Source of the DNA: Pseudolabrys sp.
GTDB taxonomy: Bacteria; Pseudomonadota; Alphaproteobacteria; Rhizobiales; Xanthobacteraceae
DNA length: 64,000 nt
Direction of reading: 5' to 3'
NCBI GenBank assembly: GCA_030684935.1
Contig: JAUXXH010000012.1
Coordinates: forward strand, 1 to 64,000
Part shown: one piece after another, positions 55,077-64,000 of the stretch
Layout of the letters: the number at the start of each line of letters is the position of its first letter
How positions within the stretch are numbered: position 1 is the first letter of the stretch
The notes under the pieces: generated by a model
Seen by the model: the letters and a program-made list of their open reading frames with translations, nothing else
Database searches by the model: none
Told to the model about the DNA's origin: nothing
Translations under genes and position numbers: made by a program

Positions 55077-55733
55077 ATGGACGTGATCCTGCTCGAACGT
55101 ATCGGCCGCCTTGGCCAAATGGGCGACGTGGTCAAAGTGAAGGACGGTTTTGCCCGCAACTTCCTGTTGCCGCGCGGCAAGGCCCTACGTGCCAGCGCCG
55201 ACAACAAGGCCCGCTTCGAAGGCATGAAGGCCGAGTTGCAGACCAAGAGCCTTGAGGCCAAGGGCGAAGCCGGCAAGCTCGCCGCCAAGGTCGACGGCAA
55301 GACCTATGTCGTGATCCGCCAGGCGAGCGAGACCGGCCAGTTGTTCGGCTCGGTGTCGACCCGCGACATCGCCAACCTGATCCAGGCCGAAGGCGCCGAG
55401 GTCAACCGCGCCCAGATCGCGCTGAACGCGCCGATCAAGCTGATCGGCGCCTACAAGGTGCCGCTCGATCTGCACCCGGACGTGGAAGTGAGCGTCACCG
55501 TCACCGTCGCCCGCAGCGCGGCGGAAGCCGAGCGCATCGCCCGCGGCGAGAACGTCAATATCCGCCGCGACGAAGACGAAGAGGATGCTGCGGAGGCGCT
55601 GGCCAAAGCCGAAGCCTTGTTTGACGAGAAATCGACGGACGAGGAGGACAGCGAAGCCGACGGCGAAGAAACCGCCGACGCCGAGACGCCGGCCAAGGCC
55701 GGCAAGAAGAAGAAAGACGCCGACGAGGACTAG
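55077..55733 (+). CDS. rplI: 50S ribosomal protein L9 with acidic tail
   Basis: This 218-residue protein has a two-domain L9 (about 148 residues) that starts [17 protein letters not shown] and has the 23S-binding [13 protein letters not shown]. Beyond about residue 148 lies a 70-residue acidic, Asp/Glu/Ala-rich tail ending in KKKKDADED, typical of some alphaproteobacteria. A good AAGGAGAG site precedes the ATG. It is the last gene of the rpsF operon and converges with the cytochrome c gene 20 bp away. Confidence 0.96.
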   Translation: MDVILLERIGRLGQMGDVVKVKDGFARNFLLPRGKALRASADNKARFEGMKAELQTKSLEAKGEAGKLAAKVDGKTYVVIRQASETGQLFGSVSTRDIANLIQAEGAEVNRAQIALNAPIKLIGAYKVPLDLHPDVEVSVTVTVARSAAEAERIARGENVNIRRDEDEEDAAEALAKAEALFDEKSTDEEDSEADGEETADAETPAKAGKKKKDADED

Positions 55734-55752
55734 AACTCAGGTCGCGATCCCG

Positions 55753-56286
55753 TCAGTCAGGCTTGGAAGCCGGTGCAGCCTTTGGCTCACCGGCTTTCGA
55801 GTCGGCGGGCTGTGCTTCGAAGGGCTTGGCTTCGGCCGGCTTGGCCTCTGCCGGTTCGGGGGCTTCGACCGGGGCGCTGTCCGAGGGCTTGGTTTCGGCC
55901 GGTTTCGTTTCACCGGGCTTGGTCTCGCCTGGCTTGACCGGAGCCGGCCGCTGCGCCGCCGGTTTCCCCTTGTCGTCAGTTTTGCGCCGGGCCGGCGTCT
56001 TGGACGGCGGCGGCGCGGCCCTGTCCACACTTTCCACATAGGCGGCGATGGCGGCAGCCGTCTCCCGGCTGGAGGTATAATGCTGCCGGAGGAACGTGCT
56101 GAGCCCGAAAATGCCGCCGGCTTTGGTCATGCCTTGAGGCGACTTGTGGCAGATCGCGCAGTTTGAAGCGAAAAGTTGGGCGCCGGTCTTGCCCTGCCCC
56201 AGGATCTCCTGGGCCGCCGCCGGCAACGCCAGGGTCAGCACCAAAGTCCCGATCGCCAGCCGGATACCGCCATTCCACACCAACAT
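55753..56286 (-). CDS. Class I-type cytochrome c with Pro/Lys repeat tail
   Basis: This 177-residue periplasmic protein has a signal peptide (MLVWNGGIRLAIGTLVLTL, mature near residue 26) and one haem site, CAICH at about residue 43-47. Met in GMTKAGG could be the sixth ligand, but this is not certain. The c-type core ends near residue 90. A tail of about 80 residues then repeats KPGETKPGETKPAETKP-like units, rich in Pro, Lys, Glu and Ala, and is probably disordered. Such tails can act as flexible linkers or cell-wall spacers. The haem core is shorter than that of mitochondrial-type cytochrome c. It converges with rplI. Confidence 0.85.
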   Translation of the reverse strand: MLVWNGGIRLAIGTLVLTLALPAAAQEILGQGKTGAQLFASNCAICHKSPQGMTKAGGIFGLSTFLRQHYTSSRETAAAIAAYVESVDRAAPPPSKTPARRKTDDKGKPAAQRPAPVKPGETKPGETKPAETKPSDSAPVEAPEPAEAKPAEAKPFEAQPADSKAGEPKAAPASKPD

Positions 56287-56529
56287 GCCGTCAGTCCCTT
56301 GCTCTGTGCCCGCCAGCCTGCCCCGATTCCGGCTCCACGTCCTGATACCGTATTAGCCTCTGATTGTGATCTCTTCCAGATTCCGGCGCCGCCTCGATTT
56401 GTGGCATTGCTGTACCGCCCTTTTTTTGATCAAATCCCGGCCGTCGGCCCTATGCCCTGTTTTCCGCGGCCGGCTACTGGAGACCGAGAGCGACAGCGCA
56501 CCGAACTGAGAGGAAATGGGGGGCGGCCG

Positions 56530-57795
56530 ATGGACCGGTTGCTTCAGTTTCTGCTGAAGACCTTCATCCGGCGAGGGACATTCAGAGTAACAACCTCGCG
56601 CGGCACGGTTTTCACATTCGGCGATGGGACCGGCCAGCCGGTATCGGTTCGCTTTACCTCACGCAAGGCAGAATGGGGCATTCTCCTCGATCCGGAACTC
56701 AAGTTCGGCGAATCCTACATGAATGGCACGTTCGTGGTCGAGCAGGGCTCGATCGCCGATGTGCTGGCCATCGCGCTGGGGCAGACGTCCGAGGTGCCGC
56801 ACTGGGCGCTGCCGCAAACCTGGCTGCGGTACCTGAAACGGCGCCTGGGTCAGTTCAACCCGCGGCCGCGCTCGCGCCGCAACGTGGCGCACCATTACGA
56901 TCTCGATGGCCGCCTGTATTCGCTGTTTCTCGATGCCGACCGGCAATACAGCTGCGCTTACTTCGAGTTCCCCGGCCAGTCGCTCGACGACGCGCAATTG
57001 GCCAAGAAGCGGCATCTGGCTGCCAAACTGAAGCTCAACCCCGACCATCTCAAGCAACCGCCCCGCCTGCTCGATATCGGCTGTGGCTGGGGCGGGCTCG
57101 GTCTGTATCTCGCCGACATCGGCGGCGCCGACGTGACCGGCATTACGCTGTCGCGCGAACAACTCACAATCGCCAACGCGCGCGCCGCGGAAAAAGGAAT
57201 GTCGTCGCGCGCCCGCTTCGTGCTGCGCGACTATCGCGACGTCAGCGGTCCATTCGACCGCGTGGTGTCCGTCGGCATGTTCGAACATGTCGGTGTCAAT
57301 CATTTTGTCACCTTCTTCCGCAAGAGCGCGCAACTGCTCGCGGACGACGGTGTGATGGTGCTGCATTCGATCGGCCGCTCCGAGGGTCCCAGCGTCACCA
57401 ATGCGTGGATATCGAAATACATCTTCCCCGGCGGCTATATCCCGTCGCTGTCGGAGGTGCTCGCATCGGTACAGAAATCCGGCCTGCTGGTGACCGACAT
57501 CGAGATCTTGCGGCTGCATTACGCCGAGACGCTCAGGCATTGGCGCGAACGGTTCCTGGCGCACCGCGACGAGGTCGAGCGCATCTACGATCAGCGCTTC
57601 GTGCGGATGTGGGAATTCTACCTGGCGGCTTCGGAAATGGCGTTCCGCGAGCAGAATCTGATGGTGTTCCAGATTCAGCTGACCAAGCGGCAGAACGTGG
57701 TGCCGATGACGCGCGACTATATTGTGCGCGAGGAACAGCGGCTGCGGGCGGCGGAAGCACAGCGTCGTCCGCCTTTGCGGCTGGCCGGCGAGTAA
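56530..57795 (+). CDS. Cyclopropane-fatty-acyl-phospholipid synthase (CFA type)
   Basis: This 421-residue SAM-dependent methyltransferase adds a methylene across the double bond of membrane fatty acids. The N-terminal domain (about 1-115) leads to SAM motif I LLDIGCGWGGLGLYLA, ITLSREQLTIANARA, and VSVGMFEHVGVNHF. The C-terminal segment IFPGGYIPSLSEVLAS is conserved in CfaS. The ATG at 56530 is chosen because the homology starts there; the long upstream frame is unrelated. Gene order with a neighbouring dnaB looks coincidental. Cyclopropane lipids protect against acid and solvent stress. Confidence 0.93.
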   Translation: MDRLLQFLLKTFIRRGTFRVTTSRGTVFTFGDGTGQPVSVRFTSRKAEWGILLDPELKFGESYMNGTFVVEQGSIADVLAIALGQTSEVPHWALPQTWLRYLKRRLGQFNPRPRSRRNVAHHYDLDGRLYSLFLDADRQYSCAYFEFPGQSLDDAQLAKKRHLAAKLKLNPDHLKQPPRLLDIGCGWGGLGLYLADIGGADVTGITLSREQLTIANARAAEKGMSSRARFVLRDYRDVSGPFDRVVSVGMFEHVGVNHFVTFFRKSAQLLADDGVMVLHSIGRSEGPSVTNAWISKYIFPGGYIPSLSEVLASVQKSGLLVTDIEILRLHYAETLRHWRERFLAHRDEVERIYDQRFVRMWEFYLAASEMAFREQNLMVFQIQLTKRQNVVPMTRDYIVREEQRLRAAEAQRRPPLRLAGE

Positions 57796-57950
57796 CCCGA
57801 AAGGCACGCGCGCCCGATGCACCGGTCAAGAGAAAACCGGCCGCAGCCCCCATCGATTTTTACTTGTGAATTGCGGGCACGTTAACGCGTTGTTTCCTGT
57901 CCGCCCGAACGCGCGTGCTATGCCACATTTTCCGGGTAAGCAAAGACATC

Positions 57951-59450
57951 ATGGCACCAATCGATTCGGCACTCCGCAAGCAGCTCGAACCTGCACCGCA
58001 GTTTCGTTCCGCTCCGCACAATATCGAGGCGGAACAGGCGCTGCTGGGCGCGATCCTGGTCAATAACGAAGCCTATTACCGTGTTTCGGACTTTCTCGAG
58101 CCGATCCATTTCTTCGAGCCGATCCACCAGAAGGTATTCCAGCTGTCGCGCGACCTGATCCGTGCCGGCAAGATTGCCACCCCGATCACGCTGAAAACCT
58201 TCCTCGACGGCAATGTCGACATCGGCGGCATGACGCTGAGCCAGTATCTGGCCCGCCTCGCCGCCGAAGCCACCACCATCATCAATGCCGAGGACTACGG
58301 CCGCACCATCTATGACCTGTCGATCCGCCGGGCGCTGATCATCGTCGGCGAGGACATGGTCAATGTCGCCTACGACGCGCCGGTCGATTTCTCGCCGCGC
58401 GACCAGATCGAGGATTCCGAGCGCAAGCTGTTCGAACTGGCCGAAACCGGCCGCTACGACGGCGGCTTCCAGGGGTTCGGCCAGGCGCTGACCACCGCCA
58501 TCGACATGGCGGCCAACGCCTTCCAGCGCGACGGCAAGCTGTCCGGCATCGCCACCGGCCTCGATGACCTCGACCGCATGATGGGCGGTTTGCAGAAATC
58601 CGATCTGATCGTGCTGGCCGGCCGTCCCGGCATGGGCAAGACCGCGCTCGCCACCAATATCGCCTTCAACGTCGCCAATGCCTGGGCGGGCGAGGTGCGC
58701 GCCGACGGCCATACCGTCACCACCAATGGCGGCGTCGTCGGCTTCTTCTCGCTGGAAATGTCGGCCGAGCAGCTCGCCACCCGTATCATCGCCGAACAGA
58801 CCGAAATCCCGTCGAACCAGATCCGCCGCGGCGCGATCAACGAAAACCAGTTCGAGAAGATCAAGGACTATTCGATCCGGCTGCAGAACCTGAAGCTCTA
58901 CGTCGACGAAACCGGCGGCCTGTCGATCGCGCAACTGGCGGCGCGCGCGCGACGGCTCAAGCGCCAGCGCGGCCTCGACCTGATCGTCGTCGACTATCTG
59001 CAATTGCTGACCGGCTCGTCGAAGCGCTCGTCCGAGAACCGCGTGCAGGAAATCACCGAGATCACCACGCGGCTGAAAGCGCTCGCGAAGGAACTTCAGG
59101 TGCCGGTGCTGGCGCTGTCGCAATTGTCGCGCCAGGTCGAAAGCCGCGAAGACAAGCACCCGCAACTGTCCGACTTGCGCGAATCCGGCTCGATCGAACA
59201 GGACGCCGACGTCGTGCTGTTCGTCTATCGCGAAGAATATTACCACGTCATGCGCAAGCCTTCGGAGAGCGACCGCGAGAAGTTCGCCGCCTGGATCGCC
59301 GATGGCGACAAATATGTCGGCAAGGCTGAGGTCATCATCGGCAAGCAGCGCCACGGACCGACCGGCACCGTCGAACTGGCGTTCGAAGGCGCGACCACCA
59401 AGTTCTCCTCGCTGGCGCAGTCGGATCGCATCCCGGAGCGGCTGGAATAA
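57951..59450 (+). CDS. dnaB: Replicative DNA helicase
   Basis: This 499-residue hexameric helicase unwinds DNA ahead of the fork. An N-terminal collar domain (about 30-140, starting FRSAPHNIEAEQALLGAIL) precedes the RecA-like C-terminal ATPase, with Walker A GRPGMGKTALATNIAF, the LSQLSRQVESR arginine-finger region and the LIVVDYLQLLTGSS Walker B region. There is no intein. It starts at the ATG at 57951. The conserved alr-radA genes follow on the same strand. Confidence 0.97.
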   Translation: MAPIDSALRKQLEPAPQFRSAPHNIEAEQALLGAILVNNEAYYRVSDFLEPIHFFEPIHQKVFQLSRDLIRAGKIATPITLKTFLDGNVDIGGMTLSQYLARLAAEATTIINAEDYGRTIYDLSIRRALIIVGEDMVNVAYDAPVDFSPRDQIEDSERKLFELAETGRYDGGFQGFGQALTTAIDMAANAFQRDGKLSGIATGLDDLDRMMGGLQKSDLIVLAGRPGMGKTALATNIAFNVANAWAGEVRADGHTVTTNGGVVGFFSLEMSAEQLATRIIAEQTEIPSNQIRRGAINENQFEKIKDYSIRLQNLKLYVDETGGLSIAQLAARARRLKRQRGLDLIVVDYLQLLTGSSKRSSENRVQEITEITTRLKALAKELQVPVLALSQLSRQVESREDKHPQLSDLRESGSIEQDADVVLFVYREEYYHVMRKPSESDREKFAAWIADGDKYVGKAEVIIGKQRHGPTGTVELAFEGATTKFSSLAQSDRIPERLE

Positions 59451-59503
59451 GTCCCACCCGCCGCATGGACGGAGCCACCTGAGGCCGCTAAACCGAACAC
59501 GTC

Positions 59504-60694
59504 ATGGCCCAGGCTGAACCCACGCTGCAACCCGATCTCGATCCAACCGCCGCCAATCCGGCGGACCATACGGTCACCGCCGGTCCGCCGGCGATGGAGG
59601 CCGGCGGCATCCTCACCGTCGATCTGGCCGCCATCGAAGCCAACTGGCGCGCGCTCGGGCGCCGCGCCATGCCGTCGGAATGCGCCGCCGTCATCAAGGC
59701 AGACGCCTATGGCTGCGGCCTCGAACAGGTCGCCGCCCATCTCGTCCGGGCCGGCTGCAGGACGTTTTTCGTCGCCGATCTGGCAGAGGCCCGCCGCGCC
59801 CGCGCGGTGGCGCCGGAGGCTGCGATTTACGTCCTCAGCGGGCTGATGGCCGGTACCGGCCCTGCCTATGCCGAACTCCGGGCACGGCCGGTGATCGGCA
59901 GCCTGGTCGAGCTGGCCGAATGGGACGCCTTCGTCTCGGCGCAAGGTTGGCACGGCGGCGCCGCCCTGCACGTCGATACCGGGATGAACCGGCTCGGCAT
60001 CAGCGCCAACGAGGCGGCGGCGCTGGCGCCGCGCATCCGCGCCGAAAACCACGGCATTACCTTGTTGATGAGCCACCTCGCCTATGCCGAGAAGGCCGAC
60101 CACCCGCTCACCGACCGGCAGATCAGGCTGTTTCGCGAGGTGCGCATTCTCTACCGCGGCATTCCCGCGTCACTGGCGAATTCGTCCGGTATCTTCCTCG
60201 GCAATCCGGCGCACTGCGACATGGTGCGGCCAGGCGTGGCGCTGTACGGCGTCAATCCGACGCCGGGCCACAGCAATCCCATGCGGCCCGTGGTCAACCT
60301 GCAGGCCCGCATCGTGCAATTGCGGACCGTGCCGAAGGGCGAGACCGTCGGCTACGACGCCGCCTGGACCACGCGCCGCGCCACCCGCATTGCCGTCGTC
60401 GCTGTCGGCTATGCCGACGGCTATCCGCGCGCCGCCTCCAGTTCCGACGAGGCGCCGGGCGGCACCGCCATCGTTGCCGGCAAGCGCTGCCCGCTGGCCG
60501 GCCGAGTGTCGATGGACCTGCTGGCGATCGACATCACCGACCTGCCCGACGGCGCCGCCCGGCGCGGCGATCTGGTCAGCCTGATCGGCGATGAACTGAC
60601 CGTCGACGATGTCGCCAGGGCTGCCGGCACCATCGGCTATGAGATCCTGACCGGCCTTAGCCGCCGCTATCACCGGGTCTACCGGACCGCCTGA
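59504..60694 (+). CDS. alr: Alanine racemase
   Basis: This 396-residue PLP enzyme makes D-alanine for peptidoglycan. The PLP lysine is Lys65 in AAVIKADAYGCG. The second-base tyrosine segment is GETVGYDAAWTT, and a C-terminal beta-domain begins near residue 250. An Ala/Pro-rich N-terminal extension of about 30 residues precedes the barrel. It lies 53 bp after dnaB and 97 bp before radA. Confidence 0.95.
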   Translation: MAQAEPTLQPDLDPTAANPADHTVTAGPPAMEAGGILTVDLAAIEANWRALGRRAMPSECAAVIKADAYGCGLEQVAAHLVRAGCRTFFVADLAEARRARAVAPEAAIYVLSGLMAGTGPAYAELRARPVIGSLVELAEWDAFVSAQGWHGGAALHVDTGMNRLGISANEAAALAPRIRAENHGITLLMSHLAYAEKADHPLTDRQIRLFREVRILYRGIPASLANSSGIFLGNPAHCDMVRPGVALYGVNPTPGHSNPMRPVVNLQARIVQLRTVPKGETVGYDAAWTTRRATRIAVVAVGYADGYPRAASSSDEAPGGTAIVAGKRCPLAGRVSMDLLAIDITDLPDGAARRGDLVSLIGDELTVDDVARAAGTIGYEILTGLSRRYHRVYRTA

Positions 60695-60791
60695 CCCGCC
60701 TTATTCACCTGCCTTTAAACAATGTTCTTGTAATGTTCTCATCGACGCTCTAGCGTCGGCGAACTCTATTTTCTCGATTCCGGGACCTCCC

Positions 60792-62192
60792 ATGTCCAAG
60801 CGCAGCCTCAGCTTCATCTGCCAGAACTGCGGCGCCTCCGCCTCGCGCTGGCAGGGCAAATGCGAGGCCTGCGGCGAATGGAACACGCTGACCGAGGAAG
60901 GCGCCGACCGGCCCGCCGGCCCCGGGCGCAAGGCCGGCAAAGGCCGCCTGTTCAAGCTTGAGGGTCTCGCCGGCGATGCGCTTGACGCACCGCGGCTGGC
61001 CTGCGGCGTCACGGAGCTGGACCGCGTCACCGGCGGCGGCTTTGTGCGCGGCTCGGTGTTGCTGATGGCCGGCGACCCCGGTATCGGCAAATCGACGCTG
61101 CTGATCCAGGCCACCGCGGCGATGGCGCGGGCCGGCCACCGCGCCGTCTACATCTCCGGCGAGGAAGCCGTGGCGCAGGTGCGGCTGCGCGCCGAGCGGC
61201 TGGGCCTGCGCGATGCGCCCGTCGACCTCGCCGCCGAGACCTCGGTCGAGGACATCATCGCCACCTTGTCCGAGGGCAAGGTGCCGCGGCTGATCGTCAT
61301 CGACTCGATCCAGACCATGTGGACCGAGCAGGTCGAATCCGCGCCCGGCACCGTGAGCCAGGTGCGCGGCGCGGCGCAGTCGCTGATCCGCTTCGCCAAG
61401 CGCTCCGGCGCCGCCATCATTCTGGTCGGCCACGTCACCAAAGACGGCCAGATCGCAGGCCCCCGCGTGGTTGAGCACATGGTCGACGCGGTCCTGTCGT
61501 TCGAGGGCGAAGGCTCGCACCAGTTTCGCATTCTGCGTGCGGTGAAGAACCGCTTCGGACCGACCGACGAGATCGGCGTGTTCGAGATGACCGGCGCGGG
61601 CTTGCGCGAAGTCACCAACCCGTCCGAACTTTTTCTGTCGGAGCGCGATCTCGGCTCGCCCGGCACTGCCGTGTTCGCCGGCATGGAGGGTTCGCGGCCG
61701 CTGCTGGTGGAAATCCAGGCGCTAGTGGCGCCGACGTCGCTGGGCACGCCGCGCCGCTCGGTGGTCGGCTGGGATTCCAGCCGGCTGTCGATGGTGCTGG
61801 CGGTGCTGGAGGCGCATTGCGGCGTCAAGCTCGGCGGCTACGACGTGTACCTCAATGTCGCCGGCGGCATGCGCATCCAGGAACCGGCGGCCGATCTCGC
61901 CGCCGCCGCCGCGCTGGTATCCTCGCTGGCGAACTCGCCCCTGCCCGCCGATGCCGTCTATTTCGGCGAGGTATCGCTGTCGGGTGCGATCCGTCCGGTG
62001 GCGCACGCGGCCAGCCGGCTGAAGGAAGCGGCCAAGCTCGGCTTCGCCCGCGCCATCGTGCCCGACGCCGCACGGGGCGAGTCCGGCGGTCTGAATGCCG
62101 ACTATGTCGGCAGCCTGGCGAGCCTGGTGGCCGACATCGCCGCCCTCGGCAAGCCGCGTCCGGCGGGGAAAACCCGTGGACAAGACGGGTGA
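60792..62192 (+). CDS. radA: DNA repair protein RadA (Sms)
   Basis: This 466-residue branch-migration helicase acts in recombination. A C4 zinc finger (Cys10, Cys13, Cys24, Cys27: CQNCGASASRW...CEACGEW) is followed by a RecA-like ATPase with Walker A GDPGIGKSTLLIQ, the RadA-specific VKNRFGPTDE motif and a C-terminal Lon-like domain (about 300-455). It is full length and lies on the same strand as alr. It is followed by 234 bp without a gene, then cvpA. Confidence 0.97.
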   Translation: MSKRSLSFICQNCGASASRWQGKCEACGEWNTLTEEGADRPAGPGRKAGKGRLFKLEGLAGDALDAPRLACGVTELDRVTGGGFVRGSVLLMAGDPGIGKSTLLIQATAAMARAGHRAVYISGEEAVAQVRLRAERLGLRDAPVDLAAETSVEDIIATLSEGKVPRLIVIDSIQTMWTEQVESAPGTVSQVRGAAQSLIRFAKRSGAAIILVGHVTKDGQIAGPRVVEHMVDAVLSFEGEGSHQFRILRAVKNRFGPTDEIGVFEMTGAGLREVTNPSELFLSERDLGSPGTAVFAGMEGSRPLLVEIQALVAPTSLGTPRRSVVGWDSSRLSMVLAVLEAHCGVKLGGYDVYLNVAGGMRIQEPAADLAAAAALVSSLANSPLPADAVYFGEVSLSGAIRPVAHAASRLKEAAKLGFARAIVPDAARGESGGLNADYVGSLASLVADIAALGKPRPAGKTRGQDG

Positions 62193-62288
62193 CGGCACGG
62201 TGACGCCCGGCTATACACGTGGCGCGCCGAAGTCGCTGCGGCGGCCATTCGAAATGCCGGGCCGTCTGATCAGAAAATGAGTTTAAAA

Positions 62289-62300
62289 TTAAGTACTTAA
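62289..62300. promoter_or_regulatory. AT-rich palindrome upstream of cvpA-purF
   Basis: TTAAGTACTTAA is a perfect 12-bp palindrome inside an AT-rich patch about 127 bp before cvpA, in GC-rich surroundings. It may be an operator or part of the promoter for the cvpA-purF pair. The regulator is unknown. Confidence 0.3.
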
Positions 62301-62426
62301 GGACGATCTTGCCGCCCTCTTCCGGTGCCGTGCCAGCGCGCTCAGATTCGCCTGGCGCGCGCGCGGCTGTCTGTCCTGGTCCGTTTTCCTGTTCCCTCGC
62401 CTGCCTTTGGAGCGCGTGAAGCGACG

Positions 62427-63032
62427 ATGCCCGTCACCTTGCTCGACATCCTGTTGCTGGTCGTGATGCTGATTTCCGGGCTGCTGGCGATGATCCGCGG
62501 CTTCATGCGCGAGATTCTGTCGATCGGCGCCTGGGGCGTTGCGGCCGTCGTCACGCTCTATTCCTATTCGCGCGTCTTGCCGATCGTGAAGGGCTACGTC
62601 GCCAGCGACACCATCGCCGCCGCCGTCACCATCGGCACCGTGTTCCTGATCACCCTTCTGGTGGTGTCGGTCATCACTGTGCGCATATCAGACATGATCC
62701 TCGACAGCCGGGTCGGCGCGCTGGACCGCACGCTCGGGTTCCTGTTCGGTCTCGGGCGCGGCTTAATCATTGTGGTGGTGGCGTTTCTGTTCTTCGCCTG
62801 GCTGGTTCCCGAGCGCAGCCAGCCGGACTGGGTGCGCGGCGCCAAGTCGAAGGTGGTCCTGGAAAGTACGGGACAATGGCTGATGTCGATGTTGCCGGAT
62901 GACCCTGAGAGCACCATCTTACAGAGGTTGAAGAAGCCGGCACCGACCGATCCCGATGTTCCGGCGGCCCCGGGGCAGCGTTCGGACCGGGCGGCTCCCG
63001 TGATTCAGGCGCGCAACAGCGGAACGCAATAA
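62427..63032 (+). CDS. CvpA family membrane protein
   Basis: This 201-residue inner-membrane protein has four helices in the first 140 residues (LLDILLLVVMLISGLLAMI; IGAWGVAAVVTLYS; IGTVFLITLLVVSVITV; GLGRGLIIVVVAFLFFAWL) and the family motif RGFMREILSIGAWG. CvpA-like proteins lie next to purF in many bacteria; roles in colicin V production and envelope stress have been proposed. The start is the ATG at 62427. It is 2 bp before purF, so the two are co-transcribed. Confidence 0.93.
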   Translation: MPVTLLDILLLVVMLISGLLAMIRGFMREILSIGAWGVAAVVTLYSYSRVLPIVKGYVASDTIAAAVTIGTVFLITLLVVSVITVRISDMILDSRVGALDRTLGFLFGLGRGLIIVVVAFLFFAWLVPERSQPDWVRGAKSKVVLESTGQWLMSMLPDDPESTILQRLKKPAPTDPDVPAAPGQRSDRAAPVIQARNSGTQ

Positions 63033-63034
63033 CG

Positions 63035-64000
63035 ATGGAAAAGCCCCGGCAAGACCTCGTGGCGACGGCGGACAGCCCCTTCGATCCAAACGCCGACCGC
63101 CTGCGCGAGGAATGCGGGGTCTTCGGCATCTTCAATCATCCGGATGCGGCGGCCATCACCGCGCTCGGTCTGCATGCGCTCCAGCATCGCGGCCAGGAAG
63201 CGGCCGGCATCGTCACTTTCGACGGCAAGCGCTTTCACTCCGAACGCCGCATGGGCCTGGTCGGCGACGCCTTCACCCGCCGCGAGGTGATGGATCGCCT
63301 GCCCGGCACCTCGGCCGTGGGTCATGTCCGCTATTCCACCACCGGCGAGACCATCCTGCGCAATGTGCAGCCGCTTTTCGCGGAGTTGAACGCCGGCGGC
63401 TTCGCCATCGGCCACAACGGCAATCTCACCAACGGCGTCAAGCTGCGCCGCGACTTGGTGCGCGATGGCGCCATGATGCAGTCGACCACCGACACCGAGG
63501 TGATCCTGCATCTGGTGGCGAAATCGTCGCGCAACCGCTTCGTTGACCGCTTCATCGACGGCCTGCGCCAGCTTGAGGGCGCCTATGCCTTTGTCGGCCT
63601 CACCAACAAAAAGCTGGTCGGCGCCCGCGACCCGCTGGGCATAAGGCCGCTGGTGATCGGAAGCCTTGACGGCTGCCCGATATTGGCGTCGGAGACCTGC
63701 GCGCTCGACATCATCGGCGCCCAATACGTGCGCGACGTCGAGAACGGCGAAGTGGTCGTGTTCGACGAGGACGGTGCGCAGTCGCACAAGCCGTTTCCGC
63801 CGGTCCAGTCGCGGCCCTGCATTTTCGAATACATCTATTTCGCCCGGCCCGACTCCATCGTCGGCGGCCGCAGCGTCTACAACGTGCGCAAGACGCTGGG
63901 CGTCGAGTTGGCCCGCGAAGCGGCGGCGCCCGCCGACGTAATTGTGCCGGTGCCGGATTCCGGCGTGCCGGCGGCGCTCGGCTATTCGCAGGAGTCGGGC
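63035..64000 (+). CDS. purF: Amidophosphoribosyltransferase, cut by window end
   Basis: The first 322 codons of this enzyme are seen. PurF commits PRPP to purine synthesis by making phosphoribosylamine. The glutamine-amidotransferase nucleophile is Cys27 in LREECGVFGIF, after a short propeptide typical of the Bacillus-type form. Further segments include HALQHRGQEAAGI, GHVRYSTTGE and GHNGNLTNG. The phosphoribosyltransferase half begins at the right edge (VPVPDSG). It starts at the ATG at 63035, 2 bp after cvpA. The remaining part of about 170 residues lies outside the window. Confidence 0.96.
   Translation, partial: MEKPRQDLVATADSPFDPNADRLREECGVFGIFNHPDAAAITALGLHALQHRGQEAAGIVTFDGKRFHSERRMGLVGDAFTRREVMDRLPGTSAVGHVRYSTTGETILRNVQPLFAELNAGGFAIGHNGNLTNGVKLRRDLVRDGAMMQSTTDTEVILHLVAKSSRNRFVDRFIDGLRQLEGAYAFVGLTNKKLVGARDPLGIRPLVIGSLDGCPILASETCALDIIGAQYVRDVENGEVVVFDEDGAQSHKPFPPVQSRPCIFEYIYFARPDSIVGGRSVYNVRKTLGVELAREAAAPADVIVPVPDSGVPAALGYSQESG

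Noticed and set aside
1-64000. CRISPR arrays, rRNA, tRNA and prophage
   Set aside because: I saw no regularly spaced direct repeats, no tRNA arm patterns and no phage structural genes in this window.

Overview
The window is GC-rich and its gene order is that of the alphaproteobacterial order Hyphomicrobiales (Rhizobiales). The closest fit is the Xanthobacteraceae/Nitrobacteraceae side of the order; this is inferred from synteny and protein style, not from a database search. Diagnostic blocks are purN-purM facing CDP-alcohol transferase/perM-like/hdaA/ppk/ppx; lptF-lptG-lptD-surA-like-pdxA-rsmA; fabD-fabG-acpP-fabF-mltG-yicC-gmk; and rpsF-rpsR-DUF2232-rplI followed by dnaB, alr, radA, cvpA and purF. 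I saw no rRNA, tRNA, CRISPR array or prophage.

Layout. 1-1320 is accessory: the edge of an IS3-family insertion sequence abuts two AT-richer convergent genes, a small protein resembling the trypsin-co-occurring (trypco2) type and an HNH endonuclease. 1372-3259 holds small genes: a UBP-type zinc finger, an overlapping DUF4160/DUF2442 pair, a secreted protein, an orphan antitoxin-like gene and a lysine-rich basic protein. 3486-12706 is a mixed chromosomal stretch: SLC13-type permease, BLUF blue-light sensor, ClpS, lipoprotein, glutathione peroxidase, glycine-zipper protein, EAL phosphodiesterase, pirin and a DUF2254 membrane protein. 12707-13280 has no credible protein gene. It contains a promoter-like sequence followed by a strongly folded segment (a candidate structured RNA), then a pair of REP-like inverted repeats.

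13281-29390 is mainly housekeeping: aspS, a solute-binding protein plus a ThDP enzyme, rnd, a glutamine-amidotransferase-like hydrolase with a MalY-type aminotransferase, the polyphosphate pair ppk/ppx, the replication regulator hdaA, phospholipid synthesis and purM/purN. 29408-37905 has a molybdopterin oxidoreductase, ndk, DinB, an ABC-F ATPase, a lipoprotein, holC fused by overlap to a ParE-type toxin-antitoxin pair, and leucyl aminopeptidase. 38291-45966 is an outer-membrane/LPS export operon that runs into pdxA and rsmA. 46000-52556 (minus strand) is the fatty-acid synthesis and cell-wall cluster. 53175-64000 (plus strand, except for one cytochrome c) is translation, replication, cell-wall and purine synthesis; purF is cut by the window end.

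The best leads for something undescribed are the candidate RNA at about 12771-13025, which has a 19-bp perfect closing stem and two hairpins with different stems but the same 9-nt loop, and the IS-flanked trypco2-like/HNH pair at the left edge. Of secondary interest are the holC-parE overlap, a cytochrome c with a proline/lysine repeat tail, low-complexity tails on three co-operonic ribosomal proteins, and a complete short BLUF photoreceptor.
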